NCBI GenBank assembly: GCA_001587635.1
Contig: LNJE01000005.1
Coordinates: 1 to 64,000, forward strand
Length of the DNA: 64,000 nt
DNA from: Methanofastidiosum methylothiophilum
Lineage (GTDB): Archaea; Methanobacteriota_B; Thermococci; Methanofastidiosales; Methanofastidiosaceae
Reading direction: 5' to 3'
Position numbers and translations under genes: made by a program. Of the stretch, positions 1-7,706 are shown piece after piece. The notes under the pieces are model-generated. The model made no database searches and was not told the origin of the DNA. It saw only the letters and a list, made by a program, of their open reading frames with translations. Numbering within the stretch: position 1 is the first letter of the stretch; every line of letters begins with the position of its first letter.

Positions 1-780
1 GTCGTTTTGCGTGAACATTCCTCTGTTTTCAATCTGGACGAATGTCTGTTGTGTGCCTGGAGAAAGAGCGAGATTTGTCAGTAGCTTTCCGTCCTTGATT
101 ACTGTGGTCCCGCCTGCAACTGCAAAGTTTTCTATGTCAACTTTTGGGTATAGGATTGTTGCTGGCAGCCCTACTTTCTTCCTGCAGTCATAGCAACATG
201 CGTAGTATATAGTGGGGGTAACTGTAAAAACATCTGAATCATCGCCGCCAGTGAAATTTGTAACTTCAAATCGTGTAGCTTTTCTTCCATCGTCATAAAT
301 GGGAATTTTTAAACAACCATTAGGTTCAGTTCGTCCGCTCCACCAGTACTTTTCTATTTGTCCCTGTTCATCATAAGTAGTCACTCTAAACTCACTATGA
401 TATCTACCATTACGATAATCACCACAGACTATAATATAATACCTACTATAATCGCCGATGCAACATCCCTGGTCTGAAGAGAGTGAACAATCATAACCAT
501 ATGTTGGAGAATTTTTGGCTTCTCCCTCTTCCGGACCCCCAATCCGGATTGTTTTCGATGGCGGGCATATGTTAGGCGGAATGTCAAAAGATATTGTTTG
601 GCCTTCATCCGCACCAGGAACTCTCGGAGCTATAGACGTCGTAGGGTAACTATATACAGATTCATAAAGGTAGCATGGAATGTATTGATCTCCAGTATTC
701 CATTGCCCTATTGCCCCAAAGGCGGCAGATAAAGAAATTGCCATTATAAACAAAATGGATAGGGTTATCTTTTTTTTCAT
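1..780 (-). CDS. Secreted protein of unknown function, 3' end beyond the window
   Basis: The frame is open from an ATG at 780 to the window edge, giving about 260 residues of a longer protein. The N-terminus MKKKITLSILFIMAISLS is a typical signal peptide, so the product is exported or surface-bound. The mature part is rich in Cys (a CC pair near residue 120 and again near residue 203), Tyr and Gly, and its later part reads like a beta-rich surface domain. I do not recognise a family. A Shine-Dalgarno-like run lies just upstream of the ATG, and AT-rich promoter DNA fills 781-910. Confidence 0.75.
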   Translation of the reverse strand, partial: MKKKITLSILFIMAISLSAAFGAIGQWNTGDQYIPCYLYESVYSYPTTSIAPRVPGADEGQTISFDIPPNICPPSKTIRIGGPEEGEAKNSPTYGYDCSLSSDQGCCIGDYSRYYIIVCGDYRNGRYHSEFRVTTYDEQGQIEKYWWSGRTEPNGCLKIPIYDDGRKATRFEVTNFTGGDDSDVFTVTPTIYYACCYDCRKKVGLPATILYPKVDIENFAVAGGTTVIKDGKLLTNLALSPGTQQTFVQIENRGMFTQND

Positions 781-910
781 TTTATTCCTCCCTTTTTATA
801 GTTAAATAACATTATAGCTCTATTAAATGTAACTCTAATTAATATAAAGTTTACTATAGATAAAATCTAGAAGACATTGGATTTGATATAGGAAAAGTAA
901 TAAAAAATAA

Positions 911-2089
911 TTACATAAACTTTCCTAGTTTAAATAGAAGCCCAGGATTCTTTGCAACTATTGCCTTTAGGACGCTTATTGTGGATATTGTATCAAGTTT
1001 TAGATCTCTTAAGGTGTCTGCAATTGAATCAAGGTCTTTTTCTGTTAATTTCATAAAAGCTTCCTGTGCTTTTAGGCATTTGTCAAGTTCGTCATATATA
1101 TCTGGTTTCCACATATCATTGTATTTTTTTAGGAAGTTGCTTGTATAGTCCCCTTTATCGATTGCTTCGGCGGCTAACATCCCTGCATGCTTTCCTGTTA
1201 TTATTGCTGTGTGAATACCTCCGCCTGTAAGTGGGTTTACGAATCTGCCGGCATCCCCAACAAGTAGTAGATTGTCCATATAAGGCTCTTTTAATGGTCC
1301 GTTTACAGGTATTGCTCCAGCATTTACTTCAACAATTTTTGCTTTTTTGAATCTAGGTCTTTCTATAAACTTGTCAAGATAATATTGTGCAGTTTCTTTT
1401 GCCTTTACTGAAAGGACTCCAAGGCCGACGTTTGCCTGGTCATCCCCCTTTGGAAATATCCAAGAGTAGCCACCTGGCGCATAGCAGTCACCGAAGTAAA
1501 GCTCAATGCATGGCTCAACTTCCATCGGCATCATAAGGTATTGTATGCCTGATTCCAAATACCTCAAAGGCACTGTTGTATCCATTCCTAATGATCTTGC
1601 AACTATGGATGGTGGCCCATCGGCACCTATGACTATTTTCGCATCAATTTGAATATCTTCATTCATCTGTTTGGCTGTTACAGTTACTCCGTTGGAGTTT
1701 CTTTTTGCAGAAATAAATCTTGTCTTCATTAAGAAGTCTGCACCATTTCTTGCAGCTTCCTTTGCAATGGCCTTGTCAAAAACTTCCCTATCTAGAATCA
1801 TTCCGCTTTTCCAGTATTTTACCTTCTCACCATCAAGTCTTATAACAGTCCCATTTGGGGAAATGAGTTTTACAAATTCAATGTTGGAAGAAATATATCT
1901 GCTGCTTTGTTTCATCTCAAGCTTTTCAAATATCCCTTGGGAAACACCTTCAGCACACTGGACAGGCGCTCCAATTTCCTTCTTCTTTTCGATAAGTATT
2001 ACATCTGCACCTTTTGCAGCATATCTTGCGGCGTTGCTACCTGCAGGGCCTCCGCCAACTACAAGAACATCACATTTATAGCTCTTCAT
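911..2089 (-). CDS. Geranylgeranyl reductase family flavoprotein
   Basis: A 392-residue FAD-dependent reductase of the digeranylgeranylglycerophospholipid reductase family, which saturates the isoprenoid chains of archaeal ether lipids at the membrane. The N-terminus has the dinucleotide-binding motif VVGGGPAGSNAARYAA. Further FAD contacts are the GADGPPS motif near residue 155 and LLVGDAGRFVNPLTGGGI near residue 275, both typical of the family. The length is normal. Its start overlaps the stop of the small ferredoxin gene upstream (ATGA), so the two are co-transcribed and the ferredoxin is the likely electron donor. Family members can also act on free isoprenoids or quinones, so the exact substrate is inferred. 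Confidence 0.9.
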   Translation of the reverse strand: MKSYKCDVLVVGGGPAGSNAARYAAKGADVILIEKKKEIGAPVQCAEGVSQGIFEKLEMKQSSRYISSNIEFVKLISPNGTVIRLDGEKVKYWKSGMILDREVFDKAIAKEAARNGADFLMKTRFISAKRNSNGVTVTAKQMNEDIQIDAKIVIGADGPPSIVARSLGMDTTVPLRYLESGIQYLMMPMEVEPCIELYFGDCYAPGGYSWIFPKGDDQANVGLGVLSVKAKETAQYYLDKFIERPRFKKAKIVEVNAGAIPVNGPLKEPYMDNLLLVGDAGRFVNPLTGGGIHTAIITGKHAGMLAAEAIDKGDYTSNFLKKYNDMWKPDIYDELDKCLKAQEAFMKLTEKDLDSIADTLRDLKLDTISTISVLKAIVAKNPGLLFKLGKFM

Positions 2090-2235
2090 TCAATCGCCCC
2101 CACAGGGCAAGATTTTACGCATATCTTGCAGTCAGTACAGTTTTCGTTGAAAATAACTTCATTTTCAGTAATATCAATACCGCTATTAGGGCATACAGAA
2201 GCACAACAAGTGCATAAAAGACATCGCTCCTTCAT
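2086..2235 (-). CDS. Small 2[4Fe-4S] ferredoxin, likely donor for the geranylgeranyl reductase
   Basis: A 49-residue ferredoxin with two classic cluster motifs: C5-x2-C8-x2-C11-x3-C15-P and C33-x2-C36-x2-C39-x3-C43-P. I chose the ATG at 2235, with a GTG at 2253 as an alternative that adds six residues. The stop codon overlaps the start of the geranylgeranyl reductase by the ATGA arrangement, so translation is coupled. Ferredoxin-dependent reduction is known for archaeal geranylgeranyl reductases. That this protein serves its neighbour is inferred from the overlap. Confidence 0.88.
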   Translation of the reverse strand: MKERCLLCTCCASVCPNSGIDITENEVIFNENCTDCKICVKSCPVGAIE

Positions 2236-2293
2236 GACCTTCAAATGATTCACCTTAATTGATTACTTACGTCTGTGTTTTAAAATTTATGGT

Positions 2294-2800
2294 TTAAAAT
2301 GTCATCCTTTTCACAAGATAATATGTAATGTCGTTATCTGAATCCACAAACGCAAAAACCATATCTTTTTTGACAGAATGAGCTATCCTAACATGAGCTG
2401 CAAGTATGTTGGCATCTATCTTTTCCCCTTCCATGAAGACATCAATAATGTAGTCTGCATGCCCTTCTTCTATAGATCCACGATAAATACGGAAAGCACA
2501 CCCATATTTGAAAGCTGTTTTTACTTGATAGCCTTTTTCCTTTAGGTCTTTAAAGACAACATACTTGCCAAAAATGTTTTGTTCGCCGCTCCCATTTTTT
2601 AAAAGCTCTTCGAAAGAGAGTTCTTTGTTATCAGATGTGACTTTAATTAATCCTCTTTCAACAAGGTATAGTGCTTCAACAACAGTAAGGTATAATTTTT
2701 TATCGATGAGTTCTCCAAATCCTCTTTTTTTATGGATCTTGTTTACGGCATCTTTGTCATCGATTATTGCTCTATTTTCAACAAGAATGGCAGAAAACAT
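2294..2800 (-). CDS. endA: tRNA-splicing endonuclease EndA
   Basis: A 168-residue archaeal tRNA intron endonuclease, which cuts bulge-helix-bulge introns from pre-tRNA. The C-terminal catalytic half shows the expected Tyr in FRIYRG, the His in EEGHADY, and a Lys in the SVKKDMV strand. The length matches the small homotetrameric class. The window also holds an intron-containing tRNA-Trp at 26364-26507, a natural substrate. The gene runs divergently from rpo7, with about 90 bp between them. Confidence 0.88.
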   Translation of the reverse strand: MFSAILVENRAIIDDKDAVNKIHKKRGFGELIDKKLYLTVVEALYLVERGLIKVTSDNKELSFEELLKNGSGEQNIFGKYVVFKDLKEKGYQVKTAFKYGCAFRIYRGSIEEGHADYIIDVFMEGEKIDANILAAHVRIAHSVKKDMVFAFVDSDNDITYYLVKRMTF

Positions 2801-2841
2801 AAGATAATTATACGTTTAGATGTTAAAAGCTTTTAGAAACA

Positions 2842-2851
2842 CTTAAATATA
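2842..2851 (+). promoter_or_regulatory. TATA box for the rpo7 operon
   Basis: CTTAAATATA preceded by a purine-rich BRE-like AAACA, 40 bp upstream of the rpo7 ATG. A Shine-Dalgarno AAGGTGA (2877-2883) sits 7 bp before that ATG. Confidence 0.45.
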
Positions 2852-2890
2852 CCTGGACGAATTTCAAATATATTCTAAGGTGACTAGTTT

Positions 2891-3433
2891 ATGTTTAAAG
2901 TTTTACAAATTAGGGATACTGCAAGAGTTCCACCAAACAAATTTGGTGGTGAGCTTGATCAATCCATAGTTGAAATCTTTCAAGGGCAGTATGAAGGGAC
3001 ATGGGATAAGGACCTTGGATTTATTCTAGCTATCTACAAGATCATTGAAATAGGCGATGGAAAGATAGTTCCTGGCGATGGTAGCGCCTATTATGATGTG
3101 GTATTTGAGGCATTAACCTACTTACCAAAACTATACGAAGTTGTTGAGGGAGAAGTGAAGGAAATTACTGAATTTGGTGCATTTGTAAGGCTTGGCCCAA
3201 TAGACGGCCTTGTCCATGTATCACAACTTACAAATGATTTTATAAATCACGATAAGAAAAACAATACTCTTTCAGGTAAGGAAAGCGGTAGGGTCTTGAA
3301 AGCTGGGGATAAAGTTAGGGGGAGGATTGTAACACTTTCCCTTAAAAGGGGCTCTGCAAAAATTGGAATTACCATGAGACAGCCTTACTTAGGTAAATTA
3401 GAATGGATAGCAGAAGAAAAGAAAGAGGGATGA
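2891..3433 (+). CDS. rpoE: DNA-directed RNA polymerase subunit Rpo7 (RpoE')
   Basis: A 180-residue subunit of archaeal RNA polymerase, homologous to eukaryotic Rpb7. The N-terminal RNP-like domain begins MFKVLQIRDTARVPP. The C-terminal S1/OB domain carries the typical GAFVRLGPIDGLVHVSQL stretch near residues 97-114. Together with Rpo4 it forms the polymerase stalk. It heads an operon with spt4, the dephospho-CoA kinase gene and two ribosomal protein genes, the standard euryarchaeal order. The start is supported by AAGGTGA upstream. Confidence 0.95.
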   Translation: MFKVLQIRDTARVPPNKFGGELDQSIVEIFQGQYEGTWDKDLGFILAIYKIIEIGDGKIVPGDGSAYYDVVFEALTYLPKLYEVVEGEVKEITEFGAFVRLGPIDGLVHVSQLTNDFINHDKKNNTLSGKESGRVLKAGDKVRGRIVTLSLKRGSAKIGITMRQPYLGKLEWIAEEKKEG

Positions 3434-3434
3434 A

Positions 3435-3620
3435 ATGAAGGTAGCATGTCAGAAATGTCAGCGAATTTTAAATGAAAGTATGTGCCCGGTCTGTAAGGAT
3501 GACAAAACTACTGATAACTGGAGTGGCATTGTTGTAATACTTGATCCTGAAAAATCAAAGATAGCAAAGGCCATTGGTGTTAATGTTCCAGGTGCTTATG
3601 CCCTAAAGGTTAGAGGATGA
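3435..3620 (+). CDS. spt4: Transcription elongation factor Spt4 (RpoE'')
   Basis: A 61-residue zinc protein with CxxC (CQKC) and CPVC near the N-terminus, followed by the conserved WSGIVVILDPEKS core. It pairs with Spt5/NusG and clamps RNA polymerase during elongation. It begins two bases after the rpo7 stop, as in most euryarchaea, so it belongs to the same transcript. The length is normal for archaeal Spt4. Confidence 0.93.
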   Translation: MKVACQKCQRILNESMCPVCKDDKTTDNWSGIVVILDPEKSKIAKAIGVNVPGAYALKVRG

Positions 3621-3629
3621 AGTAAGTAA

Positions 3630-4148
3630 ATGGTTCTTGTTTTAACAAAATCATTGAGATTGAAACTAAAATACCCAATAGGATTTCTTATTGAAGGTGA
3701 TGTCAAATCTGTTATGAATAGGCTTTTGCCTATGATACAGGATAAGAGGGTAATATCTGTCGGCGATGTTATTTCCAAAAATCTTATTGATTATGGATTT
3801 TACCCAGAATTAATAATTGTTGACGGCATGAACTTAAGGGAAGAAATTGGTGATAAAATAGATTGTGATGACACGATTACAGTTGAAAATCCCAAATCTG
3901 TGATAACAGGCGAGCTTTGGGTGGCAATTGAGCGATTTTTCAAAGACGAAACCAAAAGGTTTAAAAAAATACTGGTAGAGGGAGAAGAAGATTTGGCAGT
4001 TATGCCCGCAGTGCTCCATGGAGATGAAAACACAGTTGTGCTCTATGGGCAACCAAATAAAGGTGTTGTGATTATTGAGGTAACAGAACAGAAAAAAAAG
4101 GAGATATCAGATTATTTAAATGAGATGGAGGGAGATCTATGGAACTAA
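3630..4148 (+). CDS. GTP-dependent dephospho-CoA kinase (DUF359 family)
   Basis: A 172-residue member of the DUF359 family, which performs the last step of coenzyme A synthesis in archaea with GTP as phosphate donor. Conserved family features are VISVGDVISKN near residue 48, the IIVDGMNLREE stretch, GELWVAIERFF, and VEGEEDLAVMPAV near residue 120. It sits between spt4 and rps24e, the usual euryarchaeal position, and its 3' end overlaps rps24e by 10 bp. CoA supply matters here because two CoA- or dephospho-CoA-dependent pathways lie in the window. Confidence 0.9.
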   Translation: MVLVLTKSLRLKLKYPIGFLIEGDVKSVMNRLLPMIQDKRVISVGDVISKNLIDYGFYPELIIVDGMNLREEIGDKIDCDDTITVENPKSVITGELWVAIERFFKDETKRFKKILVEGEEDLAVMPAVLHGDENTVVLYGQPNKGVVIIEVTEQKKKEISDYLNEMEGDLWN

Positions 4149-4435
4149 CTATTGTAAATGAGAAAGAGAACCCACTATTCAGCAGAAAAGAATTAGAGGT
4201 TAAAGTAACTCATGATGGTGGAACCCCAAAAATATCTGAAGTTAGAGACAAATTATCTGCTTTAAAGAGCTTCAAGATGGATTCCTTTGTAGTGAGATCC
4301 ATTGAAACTGGATATGGGAAGGATGAATCAGTTGTTAAGGTATTTGTGTACAGTGACCCCAATACTTTGATGAGAGTAGAGCAGAAATACGTATTGAAAA
4401 GAAATGGTTTGATTGTGGAAAAGGAGGAAAATTAA
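4139..4435 (+). CDS. rps24e: Ribosomal protein S24e
   Basis: A 98-residue small-subunit ribosomal protein. The family core is visible: NPLFSRKELEVKV at the N-terminus, GTPKISEVRDKLSAL and VVRSIETGYGKDES in the middle. The gene overlaps the kinase gene before it, and its stop overlaps the next start (TAATG), so it is translationally coupled to S27ae. Confidence 0.93.
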   Translation: MELTIVNEKENPLFSRKELEVKVTHDGGTPKISEVRDKLSALKSFKMDSFVVRSIETGYGKDESVVKVFVYSDPNTLMRVEQKYVLKRNGLIVEKEEN

Positions 4436-4584
4436 TGCCATCCTTGTACAGCGTAGAGGGAGATAAGGTAGTTAAAAAGAATCCCTTTTGCCCAAGGTGT
4501 GGTCCAGGAACCTTTATGGCTGACCACAAAGACAGATATGTATGTGGGAAATGTTCATACACCCAATCAAAAAAGGTAAAATAA
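4435..4584 (+). CDS. rps27ae: Ribosomal protein S27ae
   Basis: A 49-residue zinc-ribbon ribosomal protein with CPRCG (Cys19, Cys22) and CGKC (Cys37, Cys40). The family pattern MADHKDRYVCGKC is clear. The ATG overlaps the S24e stop codon (TAATG) and is preceded by AAGGAGG. In eukaryotes this domain is fused to ubiquitin; here, as usual in archaea, it is free. It is the last gene of the rpo7 operon. Confidence 0.93.
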   Translation: MPSLYSVEGDKVVKKNPFCPRCGPGTFMADHKDRYVCGKCSYTQSKKVK

Positions 4585-4594
4585 AAATAGAAAA

Positions 4595-4626
4595 TAACTA
4601 TTGTTTAACAATAGTTAAACTTTTTT
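4595..4626 (+). terminator. Inverted repeat followed by a T-run after S27ae
   Basis: Ten-bp perfect arms TAACTATTGT and ACAATAGTTA, separated by TTA, are followed within a few bases by TTTTTT. The position, 10 bp after the S27ae stop, suits a transcription terminator for the rpo7 operon. It could instead be an operator, because the sepF promoter begins about 25 bp further on. Confidence 0.45.
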
Positions 4627-4641
4627 AATTGCTGTTGTAAG

Positions 4642-4657
4642 CGAAAACTATAAAAAG
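4642..4657 (+). promoter_or_regulatory. BRE/TATA promoter of sepF
   Basis: CGAAAA (BRE-like) is followed by the TATA element CTATAAAAAG. Transcription should start about 25 bp later, near 4680, leaving a short leader before sepF. Confidence 0.55.
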
Positions 4658-4703
4658 GGTTAGTTACATATTTATAGTTAGCTTTGGTATTAATGCTTAA
4701 TAT

Positions 4704-5201
4704 GTGCTCCAAAAGGGGGATGGTATTATAAGAAGACTCAATAAACTGTTTGGTAGAGATCAAAATCAGGACTATGGTGACTACGATGAAAACTACTATC
4801 CTGATGATTACTACCAAGATGAATATACGGAAGATGAATCATGGGCTCAGGATGAAAAATCAGAGCCACCAAGTGCAATTAGAGAAGTAGAATCAATTCC
4901 ATATGAAGAAGAGGTTCTTAAGAGAAACGATTTCATGGATTATGGAGTCGTTTATGTAAAATCTTTGAAACTCAGAGGACTTGGGGATATTCGAGACATT
5001 TCTAAGCAGCTATCAGAGGGGCATATCTTGATAGTTGATATTGGTCTTTTGGCAGAAAGGGAACCGCTTGAACTTAAAAGAGCCGTTGATCAGATCAAAG
5101 GTATCTTGAGAGGAATAGGCGGAGATATTGCTGGTATCAGCGAACGAAAGATTTTAATAGCCCCTTCATCTGTCAAGATAATTAGATCGCATGAACAATG
5201 A
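4704..5201 (+). CDS. sepF: Cell-division protein SepF
   Basis: A SepF-family protein that anchors FtsZ to the membrane in archaea. It has a short amphipathic membrane-targeting start (IIRRLNKLFGR), an acidic, Tyr/Asp-rich linker at residues 20-60, and the C-terminal SepF domain with VVYVKSLKLRGLGDIRDIS and GGDIAGISERKILIAP. The annotated start is a GTG at 4704. The strong GGGGGATGG tract lies inside this N-terminus, so a shorter product beginning at a rare ATT or ATA codon near 4724-4727, directly before RRLNKLFG, is possible. It overlaps zpr1 by 11 bp. Confidence 0.88.
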   Translation: MLQKGDGIIRRLNKLFGRDQNQDYGDYDENYYPDDYYQDEYTEDESWAQDEKSEPPSAIREVESIPYEEEVLKRNDFMDYGVVYVKSLKLRGLGDIRDISKQLSEGHILIVDIGLLAEREPLELKRAVDQIKGILRGIGGDIAGISERKILIAPSSVKIIRSHEQ

Positions 5202-5778
5202 GAATCTAGAATATGATTATTGCCCATCATGTAATAAGAAAACTCTTAGGGTAACTAATACGGTCATTTCGATTCCCTACTTTGGGGAAGTTCTAGATTT
5301 TACTATTCTTTGTAGTAACTGTGGGTATAAACGAGCAGATATTATGCCCATAGAAATTAAAGAACCTTCAAGATACACTATACACGTTGAATCTGCATGC
5401 GATGTGAATATTAGAATTGTAAAATCCAGCACATGCACTATCAGAATCCCAGAGCTCGGTATTAAAGTTGAGCCTGGACCACTATCTGAAGGATATATCA
5501 GCAATATAGAAGGCCTGTTTTCTAGAATATCTCAAGTAATTAGCATGGGGATGNGNATGGGCCANNGTGAAGAAANAAANANGGGNCAGGAGTTAATTGA
5601 TANGATTAACAAACTGACTGAAGGTCAGGAAACAGTCTGCNTCATTTTAGANGANCCNNTAGGNCACAGTACCATAGCTTCTGAAAAGGCGATTAAAGAA
5701 TCNCTCACTGAAAAAGAATTAAAAGAATTAAAATTTGGGGATTCATGTTTTGAAATAGTGGAGTCAGACATTACTTAA
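5191..5778 (+). CDS. ZPR1 zinc-finger domain protein
   Basis: A protein of about 195 residues with one ZPR1 module: a zinc finger YCPSCNKKT...CSNCGYKRADI (C-x2-C and C-x2-C) followed by the beta-rich domain ending in PGPLSEGYISNIEGLF. The archaeal single-module form occurs widely, but its function is not established; eukaryotic ZPR1 binds elongation factor 1A. Several N's at 5554-5703 blur about 15 residues. The gene overlaps sepF at its start and converges with the next gene, with a 4-bp overlap. Confidence 0.85.
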   Translation: MNNENLEYDYCPSCNKKTLRVTNTVISIPYFGEVLDFTILCSNCGYKRADIMPIEIKEPSRYTIHVESACDVNIRIVKSSTCTIRIPELGIKVEPGPLSEGYISNIEGLFSRISQVISMGMXMGXXEEXXXXQELIDXINKLTEGQETVCXILXXXXXHSTIASEKAIKEXLTEKELKELKFGDSCFEIVESDIT

Positions 5779-6668
5779 GAAGGNCTCTGCCAGTTCCAGT
5801 GAACTATATTCCCAGATTCGTCCATTTCTATATAGCAGATATACCTTGTAATTGATTGATATTTCAAATCAGCNGGCATGTTTATTTTAAATGTTTTATT
5901 GATCTTCTCTATTTTTGTTTTTTCGTAGTAAACTCTAACTAACTCAGGNTTTGATGTTCCACACTCTACAGGTAAATTCTTACTTGCTTGATTATTAACG
6001 AAGTCTAATGCTAGGAAAAGCGCATANTCTTCGTTAATCAGTTGATTCTGATAAGTTTTCTGAAGTTTAAACATAGAGTTTCTAGTTTCAGTTAGTTGAT
6101 CTCTAAGCATATCATTTCTCTTGTTTAGACTATCATTTAGCTCTTTTAGAGTTTGGTTTTCTTTAGATAAGGATTGTAACTGTTTTTCAAGTTGGAATAT
6201 GTAGGATTCTTTTGAGCCTAAATTATTATCAATTTGCCTGTTGGCACCGTAAAGTGAAAATGAAGTGACTAATACGACCGAAAGTAGAAGTGAAAGAACA
6301 ACAGAAACTTTAAACCAGTTGACATCCGGTTTCAAAGTGAAATTTTTTCTTATTTTAGTTTCTGCCCCTGTAGCCTTTTGCGTTTCACTCGCCGTTATTC
6401 TCTTAGTATCCCCGCAAACATTATTTATTGGTTCGGGCTGAGTTCGCCTTCTTAAAATTCGATCATGTTTTTCCCTATACGCTTGGTAAAAAGTATTAGA
6501 GCGAATCTCTGGGATGTTATAACAGGAAGTATTGTCATCGTTTGCTGTTTTTTTAGGCATTGGGCGTCTTTCTATCTTTTGATTGTCAGAAAAATGTTCA
6601 CGAATTAGACTTTTTTTCTCCTCTAAACGTTTCAGCCTCCAAAAAATATCCAATTCTTCATCATTCAT
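5775..6668 (-). CDS. Single-pass membrane protein with a coiled coil, unknown function
   Basis: 297 residues. The N-terminal 120 residues are charged and presumably cytoplasmic. A hydrophobic segment (WFKVSVVLSLLLSVVLVTSF, about residues 118-137) crosses the membrane, then a heptad-rich coiled coil runs to about residue 210, and a small C-terminal domain of about 85 residues follows. No family is recognised. The layout resembles the protein at 51493-52305. Four N's affect single residues. It stands alone between converging zpr1 and the tfb gene. Confidence 0.7.
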   Translation of the reverse strand: MNDEELDIFWRLKRLEEKKSLIREHFSDNQKIERRPMPKKTANDDNTSCYNIPEIRSNTFYQAYREKHDRILRRRTQPEPINNVCGDTKRITASETQKATGAETKIRKNFTLKPDVNWFKVSVVLSLLLSVVLVTSFSLYGANRQIDNNLGSKESYIFQLEKQLQSLSKENQTLKELNDSLNKRNDMLRDQLTETRNSMFKLQKTYQNQLINEXYALFLALDFVNNQASKNLPVECGTSXPELVRVYYEKTKIEKINKTFKINMXADLKYQSITRYICYIEMDESGNIVHWNWQXPS

Positions 6669-6723
6669 ACATTATCGCCAGCGCATAGTATAGGTGTATT
6701 ACCACTATATAAAGATTTATGTT

Positions 6724-7650
6724 TTAAATCTTAACATCAATTCCCAATTTCTCTATAATTTCTTTATATCTGTTTCTAACGGTAACTTCTGTGACTTTTG
6801 CTACCTCTGAAACAGCCTTCTGGGTTCTTCTTTCGCTTTCCATGATGGCTGCAAGATAAATAGCTGCTGCACAGACCCCCGTTGGACCCCTTCCTGATGT
6901 TAAACCGGCCTTTATTGCGCCTTCTAAGATATCCTGTGCTTTTCTTTGGACTTTTCCTGAAAGCCCCAATTCTGTTGCAAATCTAGGGATATAATCCACT
7001 GGACTAGTTGGGTAAAGTTTTATCTCAAGTTCTCTAGTTATGAATCTATAGCTTCTACCTATCTCTTTTTTATCGACTCTTGAATGTTCAACAATTTCAT
7101 CTAAGGTTCTAGGTACTTTATATTCACGACAGGCAATATATATACAAGCAGATGTTACGGACTCTATTGATCTACCTCTAATAAGCCTTTTATCAACGGC
7201 TTTGCGGTAAACCATTGCTGCACCTTCCCTGATATTTCTTGGTAGGTGTAAGTGAGAAGAGAGTCTATCAAGTTCTGTTAATGCGAAAGCTAGATTTCTA
7301 TCTTTGGCATCAGCAACTTTAATTCTTTTGTGCCATTTTCTCATTCTATATATTTGGGCTCTCCTACCGGCACTAATATCTCTACCGTGGATATCTTTGT
7401 TTTTCCAATCAATCATGGTGGAAAGACCCTTATCATGGATAGTATAGGTCATTGGAGCGCCTACTCTGCCCCTTTTTTCTCCTTGTTCATGATCAAAAGC
7501 TCTCCATTCAGGACCCGTATCAATGATATCCTCAGAAATTACCAGACCGCATTCGTCACAAGTAACTTCAGCTCTAGAATAGTCCCGAATAAGTTTATGA
7601 CTACCACATTCTGGGCATGCATGAACTTTCTTCGTTATAGTATTTTCCAT
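6724..7650 (-). CDS. tfb: Transcription initiation factor TFB
   Basis: A 308-residue archaeal TFIIB homologue that bridges TBP, the BRE and RNA polymerase. The N-terminal zinc ribbon shows CPECGSHKLIRD and CDECGLVI (C-x2-C pairs), followed by the B-reader segment with GPEWRAFD. Two cyclin-like repeats follow, about residues 110-205 and 210-305. The length is normal. A TATA-like GTAACCTTATATA stretch lies directly upstream on the minus strand. Confidence 0.96.
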   Translation of the reverse strand: MENTITKKVHACPECGSHKLIRDYSRAEVTCDECGLVISEDIIDTGPEWRAFDHEQGEKRGRVGAPMTYTIHDKGLSTMIDWKNKDIHGRDISAGRRAQIYRMRKWHKRIKVADAKDRNLAFALTELDRLSSHLHLPRNIREGAAMVYRKAVDKRLIRGRSIESVTSACIYIACREYKVPRTLDEIVEHSRVDKKEIGRSYRFITRELEIKLYPTSPVDYIPRFATELGLSGKVQRKAQDILEGAIKAGLTSGRGPTGVCAAAIYLAAIMESERRTQKAVSEVAKVTEVTVRNRYKEIIEKLGIDVKI

Positions 7651-7706
7651 AATATATAAGGTAACCGTAACCTTTATATAGCTTTCGATTAAATTAAAAT
7701 CCCTGA

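Noticed and set aside
1671..2248. Open frames on the plus strand opposite the geranylgeranyl reductase
   Set aside because: They are antisense to a well-supported gene and their translations look like no protein family.
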